Of a stretch of DNA of 16,048 nt, positions 7,744-16,048 are shown in pieces; within the stretch, counting starts at the first letter, position 1, and every line of letters begins with the position of its first letter. A program made the translations under genes and the position numbers. The stretch is from the NCBI GenBank assembly GCA_036939755.1, contig JALLAZ010001334.1:1-16048 (forward strand). The letters are read 5' to 3'. The DNA comes from Stephanodiscus triporus (Eukaryota > Bacillariophyta > Thalassiosirophyceae > Thalassiosirales > Thalassiosiraceae). Under the pieces are notes generated by a model. That model was not told the DNA's origin and ran no database searches. It was given only the letters and a program-made list of their open reading frames with translations.

Positions 7744-8069
7744 CTTCCTGACGGTAGTCTTGTCCCACTCCATCGTACCTGCGATGCCCATCACCTGCTT
7801 GCACGCCCATTGTTGGAACAGCCGGGGGACCTCATGTAGCGTGCCGTGAACCATCTCCCAATCCACCTGATCAAACACGTCTGTGTTGAGTATGCCCAGT
7901 TGGTCAAAGTGATTTCGTGCCAATTGTCGGTGTGCGAGATAGCGTGTCACGTGACCAGAATCTGCCGTGATCTTATAGGCGTTGGCAAAGATACACACTG
8001 GCTCCAGGGGGAATGCCTGCTGAGTTGCTGGGCGGGTTGGAAGGATGTCCCAAAGAGCTTGCTTTGCGC

Positions 8070-8520
8070 AAAAATCCATGTTAACATTTAGGTGAGCAGG
8101 GCGATCCAGATTCTCGTAAGCCACCTTATCATCTTGGTGCGCTTTAACATGAGAGTACAGGCGTTCGAAGGAGATGCTGCCGCAGTTGACCATTATGTTC
8201 TTCAATACGTCCGAGTGTGCCAACCCCGACGGTATGCGTGAGGGGGGCAAATTCCTAACCTTGTCCAAGGCCCCGAGACAGTCCGAGTAAATATGAACTG
8301 AGCCCCTCAATCCCGGGTTGACTTCATTTATCGCAAGGAGAATAAGATGAATTGCCATCAACCCGACGAGTTCCCCCCGATAACTACACGCCACCTCCGA
8401 CACCTCCGGAAAGGAGCACCAAAGCCTACCCCTACCCCGAGAACATTCCAGAACCAAGGCCGCCGAGTGTATATTGGGATAGAGATCCTTCATGTACGAG
8501 CCATCCGTGACCGCCACACA
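8070..8520 (-). other. RNase H domain of LINE ORF2
   Basis: Ribonuclease H removes the RNA strand after first-strand synthesis. The acidic set is visible in order: Asp in TDGSYM (codon at 8505), Glu in YRGELVGLMA (8373), Asp in IYSDCLGAL (8283), the HVKAHQDD segment with the usual His, and Asp in NMDFCAKQA (8076). All expected catalytic positions are present, so this domain looks intact. Its position after the RT narrows the clade to RNase H-bearing non-LTR groups. Confidence 0.8.
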
Positions 8521-9899
8521 CGTTCCATCAGCAATTGCCAGGGACAGCCAGTCATCGTCTCCAACCCATTGAAGGTTATCCCACATCCACGTGCGCTGCC
8601 ATCGATGAAGTACTTCCCAGAAATCTGATGGGGGAAGGATCGGCTCAGGCGGCTCTGTGAAGCACAGAATAGTTACCGTACCATCCCTTTCGTTCCGGAC
8701 AGAGCAGATGTTCCCCAGCTCCTGCCGTGGTTGGTCTCTAAATGTGCACCACCATTTGTTCGCCCTATGCGCAAACCCCCTTGCGGGTGTGTACAGATCC
8801 ATCACCGCGCCTCTAATATGAACAAGACGTGTTGTCTCAAGATCATATCTCCACTGCCATATTTTATGTTCTTTTGCAATCATTCGACCAAGCCGACGGT
8901 CTGGTCGTCCCCTTGGGGCCAGAAGTAGGACCGCCTTCCGCCAGAGGGTAAAATCCCTGCTCGGCGGCCGCTCCTGTGGAAAAACCAGAGTAGACCATGG
9001 CTCTTCCACGGGTCTCCGGTCCAGATATCTCCTGTCCACCGATCGACCACTAGCATCAAAGACATCCGACACAAACAGAACATGCTGATTGCACCGTACT
9101 CTGTTCAATCGCAACAGTTCATCCCCGGTAAAGCCGATGGCCTCGAAAGCACGCATAATCCACTCATCTCCTGCCCTTGGCATCTGGAGTGGTAAGGTCC
9201 GTACCTCCACCTTGAATCCAAACCTGTCCACCTTCTCCCACACCGAGCGCAGCCAGCTGTGTGTGACCCTCTTACCATAAGAGGAGAAGGGTTCAGACAG
9301 GAGCTGAAGAAAAACACCTCCCTCTATTATCAACATTTCCATGGAAACCTGCATGTGGATACCTATCCCGGTAGCACTGCCGTAATGGGTCAGGAGTTTG
9401 TTCAGTTGTGCCACAAGACATTCAACCCCTGGGTGGGGCAAGCCGACCCCGAAGAAGCCTCTATCCATTTGGTGTAGCTCCCGGCGTACCGAACGTCTTA
9501 TCCCGCACATCGGCAGCATACCATAGCATGTTTTCATGAGACTTTCCTCCAGTACCGCGAAGGGGGTGCAAATGCTGCTGATGCCGAACGCAACTCCCGG
9601 CCAGAATTGTTTTTCCAGGAGGAAGGTCAGGATGCGCTTACTAAGCTTACTTGCCTTGGCCTTTTCCACCCAGCTTTGAGCCTTTTCCCGCATCTGGGCG
9701 ATGGCCCCCCCTCTATCTCCTGTCGGGCAAGTCATTTGGCCAAGTGTCTTAGTGGGAGTAGAGACAGATAGATGGTCAATAACTGAGAGTGAACCATCCT
9801 CGAGAGGTACCGTAATCTCTAGCTCCCCCCGCTCTTCATTTGCGCAATACCTCCATGTGCCATCAGCCCGCCAGGCGAAAGAAATAAGATGGTAGAAGC

Positions 9900-10700
9900 A
9901 TTTTGACGGCTTCAAGGCACCACCCGTTGCCAGTAGGGATCTTCCCCAATCGTGTAGTGAGCTTTGAAAATGTTCATGTACCTCGATGATGGTCTCTTGC
10001 TTAGTTATATCGAAGTGTTCCAGATCCGTGTCATCTACAAAGAGGGTGCCAACCAAGTGGAGAGATGTTCCCGAAATTGGACACCGCAGATGTACTCCAT
10101 GGCCTTTCCTTTTATGCGCCTGTATCATTGTTATACTGGTTACCGTCCACCCAGCCGGGGCAGCACCGTTCCCTTGACACAGTCCCTGTGTCTTCTTTCC
10201 GTCAGCAGAGCCGGCATATACCTTTGAGTCACCGAAGCCCGTCCTCAGAAAGAACTTCATGTTCTGGATTGTGGAGAGCATCGATTTTGCAGCCTCTTTG
10301 GGGGCGCCCAAGGATTGAAATACCATCGAGGCTATAGGATGCGCGATTCTATCGTAGCAGTTATCTGCATCTACTGCCCCTATCGCTGCTGGGAGCCTAG
10401 TTTGGCGCACAATGTCATAAAATAGGACCTTGGCTAAAGTCCCGTCATCCGCTAGACGATTCCTTTCACTGTAGATCTCTTCGGGAATTAGCTTATACTT
10501 TCTTGCCTACTGGAGCATACGCTGCCCGTAGATGATTTTATTTGTGGCATTAAAGTCCGCCTCCATCAGCAGAATGGACCGCAATTTAGTGATTAGAGCG
10601 CAGCCAAACATCTTCTCCAACATCACCGACAGCCCGCGGGCCCATCGATCAAGAACAATACCCCTTCGCAGGATAAGTGTTGCCTTCAAGGCATGGAAAT
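9900..10700 (-). other. Reverse transcriptase core of LINE ORF2
   Basis: RT motifs appear in order. Upstream fingers: LEKMFGCALITKLRSILLME, then EEIYSERNR after the stop. Motif A is AVDADNCYDRI, with its first Asp codon at 10371. Motif B is QGLCQGNGAAPAGW (about 10188-10147). Motif C is LFVDDTDL, with the Asp pair at 10035-10030. A GG-x-L-x3-K segment (GGALKPSKCFY) follows in the palm/thumb region. Catalytic Asp residues are present. The TAG at 10507-10509 splits the fingers from motif A and alone would remove the active site; it follows a CAG and would be CAG-CAG after one C-to-T reversal. Confidence 0.85.
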
Positions 10701-11794
10701 ACGAGATATGATCCGAGGATATCCCCGCGATATAATGTCCGAAGTGTAGGCCGGATTCAGACAAAGATGTTGATTCCCTTTGTCCTTTCCATTGGCGCCG
10801 CCATTCTTCCTTGGAGATAACAGTATTGAGGGAGTTAGCTGGTATCATTACCCGAATCCTGGCGCACTCCTCCAAAATCTCTCGGGTAGCCTGATCGAAA
10901 TCCGGTGGAAAGTCGTAGGTGCCGTTAAGGATTGCCCTCGCTGTCCTCGTGGTTGTGTTGTATCCAAAGCATCCTCGAAGGCCTCCACGACATATAGGTG
11001 CTGCTTCAGCAAGGAAAAAACGCTTGCGGTGAATATTATTGAAAATTGCGTCCTGCACCGATTCTTGAGTGAGGTGCTCTGACAGTGTACCCCCGGCTCC
11101 TTCGTTTTCCATAAGGACGCGCCGGACGGATCCTCCCCTTGCCTTCCCCATGACATAGTTTATTCTACGCCAAAAACTGCGATCTTTTTCCCTTTGGATG
11201 ATGGTGAGGATTTCTTTTTCCTTCTTTTCATTTTCCGACTCCCGTGCCAATTGTAAGCACCTCTTCAGATGTTTCCTTCGGTGGTGCTTCCCATGTTTGC
11301 GGAAGTAGTCACACCGCTCAATGCAAACCTTGATTCTTCGCAGTATCTCATTGACCGGTAGCGAAAGGCACTGAGGGATCCCACACCGCTTCGCCGTTCG
11401 TTTTAGGTAACCAATGTTGCGAATCATTCCCCGATGATAGCGGAGAAGCGACCGATACACCTGTGTCCGGCGGATCCACAGTGCCGCTTCTGGCGAAAAC
11501 GGAATCCGGCCAGACTTCAGTCGTCGACACTTTTTTTCCGCATTGATCATCATCTCCTTGCTTTGCTTATCAAGCTTGTTGAGCGCGTGTTGGAAGGGAC
11601 GCCTGGCTTTGTGAACTATATGCAGTTGTCCCAAGCGCTCGATCAGGCGATGTCTCGAGAGATTCTCTTCCAGCCGCTGAAGGTACTTTTGTGTAGCTCC
11701 GCTAGATACCTTGGTGTTCAACCGGCGGGAGGAGAAACGTTTAATACGGAATGGTGCTGTCCCAACCAGGCTCTCCTCCTGAAAGTCCACAACA

Positions 11795-12580
11795 AATAGG
11801 CGGTGATCTCCCACACCATAGCCTGCGGGCATAATGCAAGCGTGGGCGACCTGTATGTCTTGTGTAGCCCAGATCCCATCTATTGGTTTTGAGCCTCGGA
11901 AAAAGGTTGGTCCAACTTTTTTGCCTGTGAAATCGCCCACAACCTCGGACATCCTTAGCCCCTCTTGCTTTGTGAGTGACTTACCGAGCGATTTTTTGTA
12001 TATGTCCTTGTTCGCGTCCAGACAGACGACTAGACGGTCGCCATCGTCTTGCCACTTCGTAAGCTGAGCCACCAAATCATCGTGAAAACGTTTTCTCGGA
12101 CGGGTTAAGTCCTTGCGCTGGGTGACTAAGTATCTCCTATGCTGTTGGTAGGTCGTGCCGCTATTTAGCTTACCGTTGCCGCATGGATTATAACCGCAAA
12201 CAATTCTCGTTCAAACTCCTTCCCCTTCAAGTGTCATGACGGACCACCTTCCGAGGCCGGTGTCATCTTTCCCACTCTCTTCATGGTTAAGCTGTTCAGT
12301 CAAGTGCCCAAAAAGAAGGAGACTCGTTCCTCCTTGCTGAGTCCGCCCGATGTTTTCATGTACATTGTGTGCCACGATGGACCGTACCGCGGCTTCCCCC
12401 CCTTTAAATAGACAGTTGAATCCATTACTATTTTTCTTATGCTTCATGTTGAGTTGGTGCTCACAATACGCAGCAATATCTACCTCCAAGTTATCATGAA
12501 TCTCCTTGGCTCGGTCCACCTTCTCATTCCCGCTCAGTCGATTCTGGAAACCATTGACGTTCTTGTATATTAGTCGCACA
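11795..12580 (-). other. APE-type endonuclease domain of LINE ORF2
   Basis: The endonuclease/exonuclease/phosphatase fold nicks target DNA to prime reverse transcription. Motifs in order: YKNVNGF (Asn codon at 12561), AAYCEHQLN (catalytic Glu at 12462), GLGRWSVMTL, CGYNPC, CLDANKDIY (Asp-x-Asn near 12018-12010), GSKPIDGIWAT and GDHRLFVVD (Asp-His near 11808-11803). The last motif has Gly where many family members have Ser (SDH). The TGA at 12211-12213 falls between GLGRW and CGYNPC, so it cuts through the middle of the domain. Confidence 0.8.
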
Positions 12581-13076
12581 GTCCCATCGGCCTTCTTTGG
12601 TGGAGCGTATCCATGGACATGGAGAACCTCGTCGGGGACGGTAATGTTCCTAATTTCTTTAATTTCTTGTTGTTCTGTTTCTTTATCACATATAAGGCTT
12701 GATGTCTCCACGGTGCCCGTTTCATCAAGTGCCCAGGCATGCGTGGTATTATCAGGGCCTGTTACATTACACATTCTATGATGGAATCGCTGAGACCGCT
12801 GGATCAGTACCTGAAGGACTGTCTCGTGTCGTGTTATATTCATGTGTCCCCGTGTTGTGACCCTGCACCGATTTCCATCCACATCTATCAATTCAATTAC
12901 TCGTTTAAAGTCGTTAACCTGCCTAAATTTGTATGCACGGGATCGATTGTGCTTTCCTCGTGACGAATTCCCCCCGGACCGACTTGTGTGTCGTAAGTCA
13001 TTTTGGTCGTTGCCCCCTCCACTTGACGCTACGCGCTGTGCCCCTCCCGTGGATGAGGAGGGGTAGCTGGCGCTGA

Positions 13077-13101
13077 CTATCCGCCCCCGGTCGCGCTCCC
13101 A
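13077..13101 (-). other. ORF1/ORF2 overlap, possible -1 frameshift or reinitiation site
   Basis: ORF1 ends at TAG 13079-13077. The ORF2 frame is closed by a TAG at 13104-13102 and open from 13101 on, in the -1 register relative to ORF1. The overlap contains a G-run (CGGGGGCGG) immediately before the ORF1 stop. The ORF2 frame has no ATG until 12843, so coupling by -1 slippage, by reinitiation at a non-ATG codon, or loss of the original ATG are all possible. No perfect X-XXY-YYZ heptamer is present. Confidence 0.35.
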
Positions 13102-15176
13102 CTATCATCCTCGCCACTGCTGGATGATTTTGTAGAGCGCGACCCTTTGCTCGAGTTCGAGCTTCCATCGGAGCTCGAACTGCCAAGGGATGCGGAGTCC
13201 CTACCGTCGCCAGTCATATCAATCAGTGGCTGCCCAGCCTCCTGACTAATCCTATGGCGGTCGTGAATTGTTTTTCGAGAACCAGCGTCATCGAGGTTGA
13301 ACAATGCCTCCGGCGCGACGAAGCGCGTGGCATTCTTCACGGCGTTCTTTCCCAGAAGTCCGAACTCGTCTTTAAACCAAGCAGCCCCTTCAAAAGCCAG
13401 CGCCGTCGCCGCCTGCGTCTCCTCTTCCGGTGTGGTCAAGATTTTGTTGGTCTTGTCCCATTTGCAGTGATGTCGCGCAGCCAGCATATACGCTTCACAG
13501 GATTTGTTCAATAGGTCTTCGACGGAGATTTCGGGAAGCCCATAATCAACCATTGTGTGGTAGAGGAAAGTTGGGAGATTTTTATTCATCATTTCGATCA
13601 TCCGCTCTGCTTCGGGTGTGTTCGGAATAACAAGATACGTGGGTTTTGAGATATCCATCTGATGCGCTTCTGCAATCGCTGGGCGGCCATCACCCATCTT
13701 AACAAAATTGAGAAGTGCATGACGAAGTGAATAGATACCAACTAGTTTTCCAGTCGTAGGGTGCCGAATCTCGGATTCATAGTCCAAATCAATAACCCCA
13801 ACTAAGTCCTCTGTGGTCATGGAAACCTCATAATTGGTGTGCTTTTGGGCTATTTCAACCTGCTTCTTGGCCTCACTTGCCGTAGACATAGTATCGGTGA
13901 CCTCACTAAGATGAGCGTGTACGCCCCAGAGCTTCTCCACACACCCATATGTCTTAGCCAGTTGGACCAGACTCTTCATCTTCGCCGCGTATTTGCATGG
14001 GACTTCCAAATGCCATGTCTTCCGGGCATATTGTGCGCGATTACTCAGGCGGTTGAAGGTAGAGACTTCCTCGCCTTTCAACTTTGCTGTTTGGATCCTA
14101 AGGGTCATTTCTGGTAAGGGACCCTCAACATCCAGATCTAGACTAAAGTCATATAGATCAAAATCGAGCCCTTCCTCTCTAGCACGGCCTTGTGCATTAA
14201 TAAGTATCTTTTGGAGCTCCGCGAGGAGAACTTCCTTTGGTGTAAGTTTGGAGACCTTGTAGAAGCTAACAACCGTTTCACTATCCACAAATTGTAGTTC
14301 TTTAATTTGTAAACGGGTTCCATTCATCCTGGACCATTCATGCGTAGTGCGATCAATAGTTTCTTTAGGATCCACATCCGACGAGACAATCATAGAGAAG
14401 TATACCGTCGGATCCTGAAATTCTTCTTTTTTATTGGTCTTTCGGGATTTGCGTCCGTTACCCTCTGTATCCCACACCGTACGTTTGTTGAAGGCATTCC
14501 CGTTACCTGAGATTTTAATATGCTCGCCAAGTTTCGTCATGTTCGGTGAAATCTCCCCCTTAGATACAATGTCCTTCTGCTTGGAGTCGGAATTAAGTGG
14601 GTTGATAACAAACTTAGAGTCTACCATTTGGGCGTTGGTAAGAAAGGACATGAGAGCCTGCGTAAATTCCTCAAACTTTTTCTCGCTTGTGAGTAGAATA
14701 GCTAGCTCAAGGATGGTACGTCGGTGTTGATGAACATGGGTGTCAAGAAATGTTGTCACTCTGGAGGTAGCCTGAGCTACTGTGGGGCCAGGATCGCTAG
14801 GGGAAACTTGCCGAACAGTGGGCGTCCTGCGGGAGGAGCTTTTGCTTGACTCCGAGTGCTTCTTTAGGGGTGAACGCTCTTCTTCACCTCCATAATCCCC
14901 ATCTTCCACTCCATCTAAGCCGTCCATAATGCCACGAACATCCGCGGCAAAGTCGAGCGAGCCTTCTTCGTCCTCTCCATTCGTTGCGCTTGTTGCCATC
15001 TCTTCCCTTGCTTTGAGCGCCTCCTCTGCGCGTCGCTTGTCCTCCTCTTCTTCCAACTTCCGTTTTTCCTCCTCCTCTTGTTGTTGTCGTTCAGCTTGAT
15101 GGTTCTTCTTGTTCATCAACCTAATCTCCTCAAGCTCCTTTGCCATCGCCGACATCTGACGACGTGTACCCATCAT
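13077..15176 (-). CDS. LINE ORF1 protein, coiled coil with Ser-rich tail
   Basis: Intact 699-residue first ORF of the retrotransposon; such proteins usually bind element RNA and form the ribonucleoprotein particle. I start at the ATG pair 15176-15171 because a Lys/Glu-rich coiled-coil stretch (residues 10-60: AKELEEIRLMNKK, EEEEKRKLEEEE) follows at once. Next come an acidic linker, a Ser/Arg-rich patch (SSKSSSRRTPTVRQ), a long globular part (about 130-620; landmarks ILELAILLTSEKKFEEFTQA, RKTWHLEVPCKYAAKMKSL, PTYLVIPNTPEAERM) and a conserved-looking end (PEALFNLDDAGSRKTIHDRH) before about 40 mostly Ser/Gly residues. I see no CCHC knuckle or clear RRM, so the nucleic-acid-binding region is unidentified. 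It resembles the ORF1-type proteins paired with this RT family in diatoms. The frame extends upstream to an ATG at 15638. Confidence 0.75.
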   Translation of the reverse strand: MMGTRRQMSAMAKELEEIRLMNKKNHQAERQQQEEEEKRKLEEEEDKRRAEEALKAREEMATSATNGEDEEGSLDFAADVRGIMDGLDGVEDGDYGGEEERSPLKKHSESSKSSSRRTPTVRQVSPSDPGPTVAQATSRVTTFLDTHVHQHRRTILELAILLTSEKKFEEFTQALMSFLTNAQMVDSKFVINPLNSDSKQKDIVSKGEISPNMTKLGEHIKISGNGNAFNKRTVWDTEGNGRKSRKTNKKEEFQDPTVYFSMIVSSDVDPKETIDRTTHEWSRMNGTRLQIKELQFVDSETVVSFYKVSKLTPKEVLLAELQKILINAQGRAREEGLDFDLYDFSLDLDVEGPLPEMTLRIQTAKLKGEEVSTFNRLSNRAQYARKTWHLEVPCKYAAKMKSLVQLAKTYGCVEKLWGVHAHLSEVTDTMSTASEAKKQVEIAQKHTNYEVSMTTEDLVGVIDLDYESEIRHPTTGKLVGIYSLRHALLNFVKMGDGRPAIAEAHQMDISKPTYLVIPNTPEAERMIEMMNKNLPTFLYHTMVDYGLPEISVEDLLNKSCEAYMLAARHHCKWDKTNKILTTPEEETQAATALAFEGAAWFKDEFGLLGKNAVKNATRFVAPEALFNLDDAGSRKTIHDRHRISQEAGQPLIDMTGDGRDSASLGSSSSDGSSNSSKGSRSTKSSSSGEDDSGSATGGG

Positions 15177-15640
15177 TGTTATCGCTGTACTTGGTGGAGA
15201 GTTCCACGGACAGGAGTGCCGCGTCGTCGGCGTAAAGTAGAGCCCGGCTGGGGTTGGGAAGTGTGTCCTTGACGGTGGACAAAGGCCAATGCAAGGGACA
15301 GATGGAACCTCCCTGGCTAAGAGGTTGGGAGCGGGGGTTGGTCGTGGGGGCCGTGATGATGTCGTTGATCTCCGTGCGGAAGAGCCAAGCTTCTCAAGTC
15401 CGCAGGGTATATTTGTTTGATATTGGCTGGGGGTTCGAAGGATAAGCGAGGATCCAATGATGTAGATGAACAGAAGAATGAGGAAATAATGAGAGTGCCA
15501 CCCCTTCACGCGATGCAGCTTTGCCATGGACCAATGACAGCAGGGTGTGTGCCCCTCTTTATCACGGTGGAGCATCGTCGGGGACCAATGACGGCGAGTC
15601 ATTTCCTTTTTCTGAAGTATGAGAAGCCGCTCCAACATTC
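15177..15640 (-). other. Probable LINE 5' leader with open ORF1 frame
   Basis: The ORF1 frame stays open for another 154 codons to ATG 15638. This part reads as low-quality protein (Pro/Ser/Thr-rich, with one hydrophobic run YFLILLFIYIIGSSLIL near 15490-15435), unlike the rest of ORF1. I treat it as untranslated leader, but a longer ORF1 with a membrane-like segment cannot be excluded. Confidence 0.4.
15512..15620. repeat. Degenerate 54-bp tandem pair with CCAAT-like cores
   Basis: GGACCAATGACAG at 15528 recurs as GGACCAATGACGG at 15582, 54 bp apart, and a third shorter copy (GGACCAATAGC) lies at 15966. On the element's sense strand these read TCATTGGTCC. The spacing corresponds to 18 codons and gives a repeated His-Trp-Ser ... 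Leu-His-Arg pattern in the ORF1 frame. Lying upstream of ORF1, they could be part of the element's internal promoter. Confidence 0.45.
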
Positions 15641-16048
15641 AGGTCTTGTTGGGCTTGGGAGGGTCTTGTAGACTAGTCTTGTAGGAGATCTGTGTTCCGA
15701 GCTGTGGGTCTTATTGGTTGTTAGAGAAAATCTTGCGGGGGAAACCGGCTTGGGAGTGTTTTGGGGAAGGTGCGTAGTTGTTGTTCCAAGTGTTGATGAT
15801 GAACTCTAGTGTATGACAGGAAGTTTCGTTGGTAGTGTTTAAGTGTTGATAAAAAGGAGTTTGTGTTGGAGTTGCCGGAAGACACTAGGAAACGCCGGAG
15901 TGGCAGCACGGAAGCCGGGAGGGGTAGATGGTAATGTTACGTCCGTCGAGCGACGGTCCTCCGTTGGACCAATAGCCCTCTTCGCCAAAAAGGATAAGGG
16001 TGTGCCAAGGACCCCCTTTCTCTCGAATCGACCGAGCGTTATGTTGTT
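15641..16048. other. No recognised gene (5' flank or leader of the LINE)
   Basis: No convincing protein, RNA gene or element end is seen. A short minus frame at 15721-15909 has no recognisable motif. A small inverted repeat, CCGTCG-AG-CGACGG, lies at 15943-15956. The LINE 5' end or its target site could be here, but nothing in the sequence fixes it. Confidence 0.35.

Larger units (their letters stand above)
7060..13101 (-). pseudogene. LINE ORF2: endonuclease-RT-RNase H polyprotein with three in-frame stops
   Basis: One continuous minus-strand frame of about 2,000 codons encodes the enzymes of retrotransposition. Order: basic Ser/Arg-rich leader (13080 to about 12850), APE-type endonuclease (about 12580-11795), a Lys/Arg-rich linker (RRLKSGRIPFSPEA), reverse transcriptase (about 10700-9900), thumb/connection region, RNase H (about 8520-8070), a Cys/His motif (7743-7695) and a C-terminal region ending QEEYWLIAIQAAREAARL before TAA at 7060. 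Internal stops are TGA at 12211-12213, TAG at 10507-10509 and TAG at 7732-7734. Family-like sequence continues in the same frame on both sides of each, so they are point nonsense changes. The first in-frame ATG is at 12843-12841, but protein-like sequence extends upstream to the ORF1 overlap, so the true start is unclear. As read, the copy should not make a full protein. Confidence 0.82.
6831..15640 (-). mobile_element. Non-LTR (LINE-type) retrotransposon, APE endonuclease + RT + RNase H
   Basis: The minus strand carries the full order of an APE-class non-LTR retrotransposon: leader, ORF1, then ORF2 with endonuclease, reverse transcriptase, RNase H and a Cys/His motif, then a 3' tail with tandem repeats. 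Such elements copy themselves by target-primed reverse transcription. An RNase H after the RT places it among RNase H-bearing clades (I/Ambal-like is my guess, unverified). ORF1 is intact, while ORF2 has three isolated stop codons. There is no internal frameshift or nested insertion, so this is a near full-length, recently degraded copy. Both outer boundaries are approximate: the 5' end may lie anywhere from 15177 upwards, and no poly(A) or target-site duplication was identified. Confidence 0.8.

Noticed and set aside
7321..7839. 172-codon plus-strand frame
   Set aside because: Antisense to the ORF2 C-terminal region and Cys/His motif; composition and motifs support the minus strand.
13077..13101. 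Classic X-XXY-YYZ slippery heptamer at the ORF1/ORF2 junction
   Set aside because: The best candidate in the ORF1 frame is C-GGG-GGC, which fails the first-position match, so only an imperfect site exists. Kept as an open question rather than a feature call.
15721..15909. 62-codon minus frame upstream of ORF1
   Set aside because: No motif, no conserved feature, and length expected by chance.

Overview
The window looks like nuclear DNA from a diatom (Bacillariophyta): a transposon graveyard that encloses one apparently intact host gene. This placement is inferred from protein-family style: a BspA-type leucine-rich-repeat protein with the C-terminal tail I associate with diatom LRR families, plus three transposon families whose proteins resemble ones I know from diatom genomes. 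I ran no search. No rRNA, tRNA, CRISPR array or bacterial operon signal is visible.

Layout, left to right. (1) About 60-1063, minus strand: a decayed piggyBac-like transposase (DDE_Tnp_1_7 type) with stops, frameshifts and an internal deletion. (2) 1400-3015, plus strand: a decayed retrotransposon gag, probably from a diatom Ty1/copia-type element, ending in a CCHC zinc knuckle. Three in-frame stops and one frameshift break it; no pol or LTR follows. (3) 3016-3554: no recognisable gene; composition turns from GC-rich to AT-rich near 3410. (4) 3555-6002, minus strand: an intact 815-residue single-exon LRR/ankyrin-like protein with 46-residue repeats and a second, internal copy of its N-terminal cap. 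(5) 6003-6830: AT-rich spacer with inverted and direct repeats. (6) About 6831 to at least 15176, minus strand: a nearly full-length non-LTR (LINE-type) retrotransposon.

The LINE reads 5' to 3' on the minus strand. It has a probable 5' leader (from 15177 upwards), an intact ORF1 (15176-13077, coiled coil plus Ser-rich tail) and then ORF2 (frame open from 13101 to 7060). ORF2 carries, in order, an APE-type endonuclease, a reverse transcriptase, an RNase H, a Cys/His motif and a conserved-looking C-terminal region. The 3' tail holds a 75-bp tandem repeat. ORF2 lies in the -1 frame relative to ORF1, overlaps its end and has no ATG for about 80 codons. Three isolated nonsense codons (TGA at 12211-12213, TAG at 10507-10509, TAG at 7732-7734) interrupt it without any frameshift, so this copy looks recently inactivated unless the stops are sequencing errors or are read through.

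These genes do not form a pathway. The elements are independent insertions around one host gene. I found no convincing new biological system. The most unusual points are the ORF1/ORF2 junction, the isolated stops in an otherwise open 2,000-codon frame, the double-cap LRR protein and the inverted-repeat cluster at 6347-6667.
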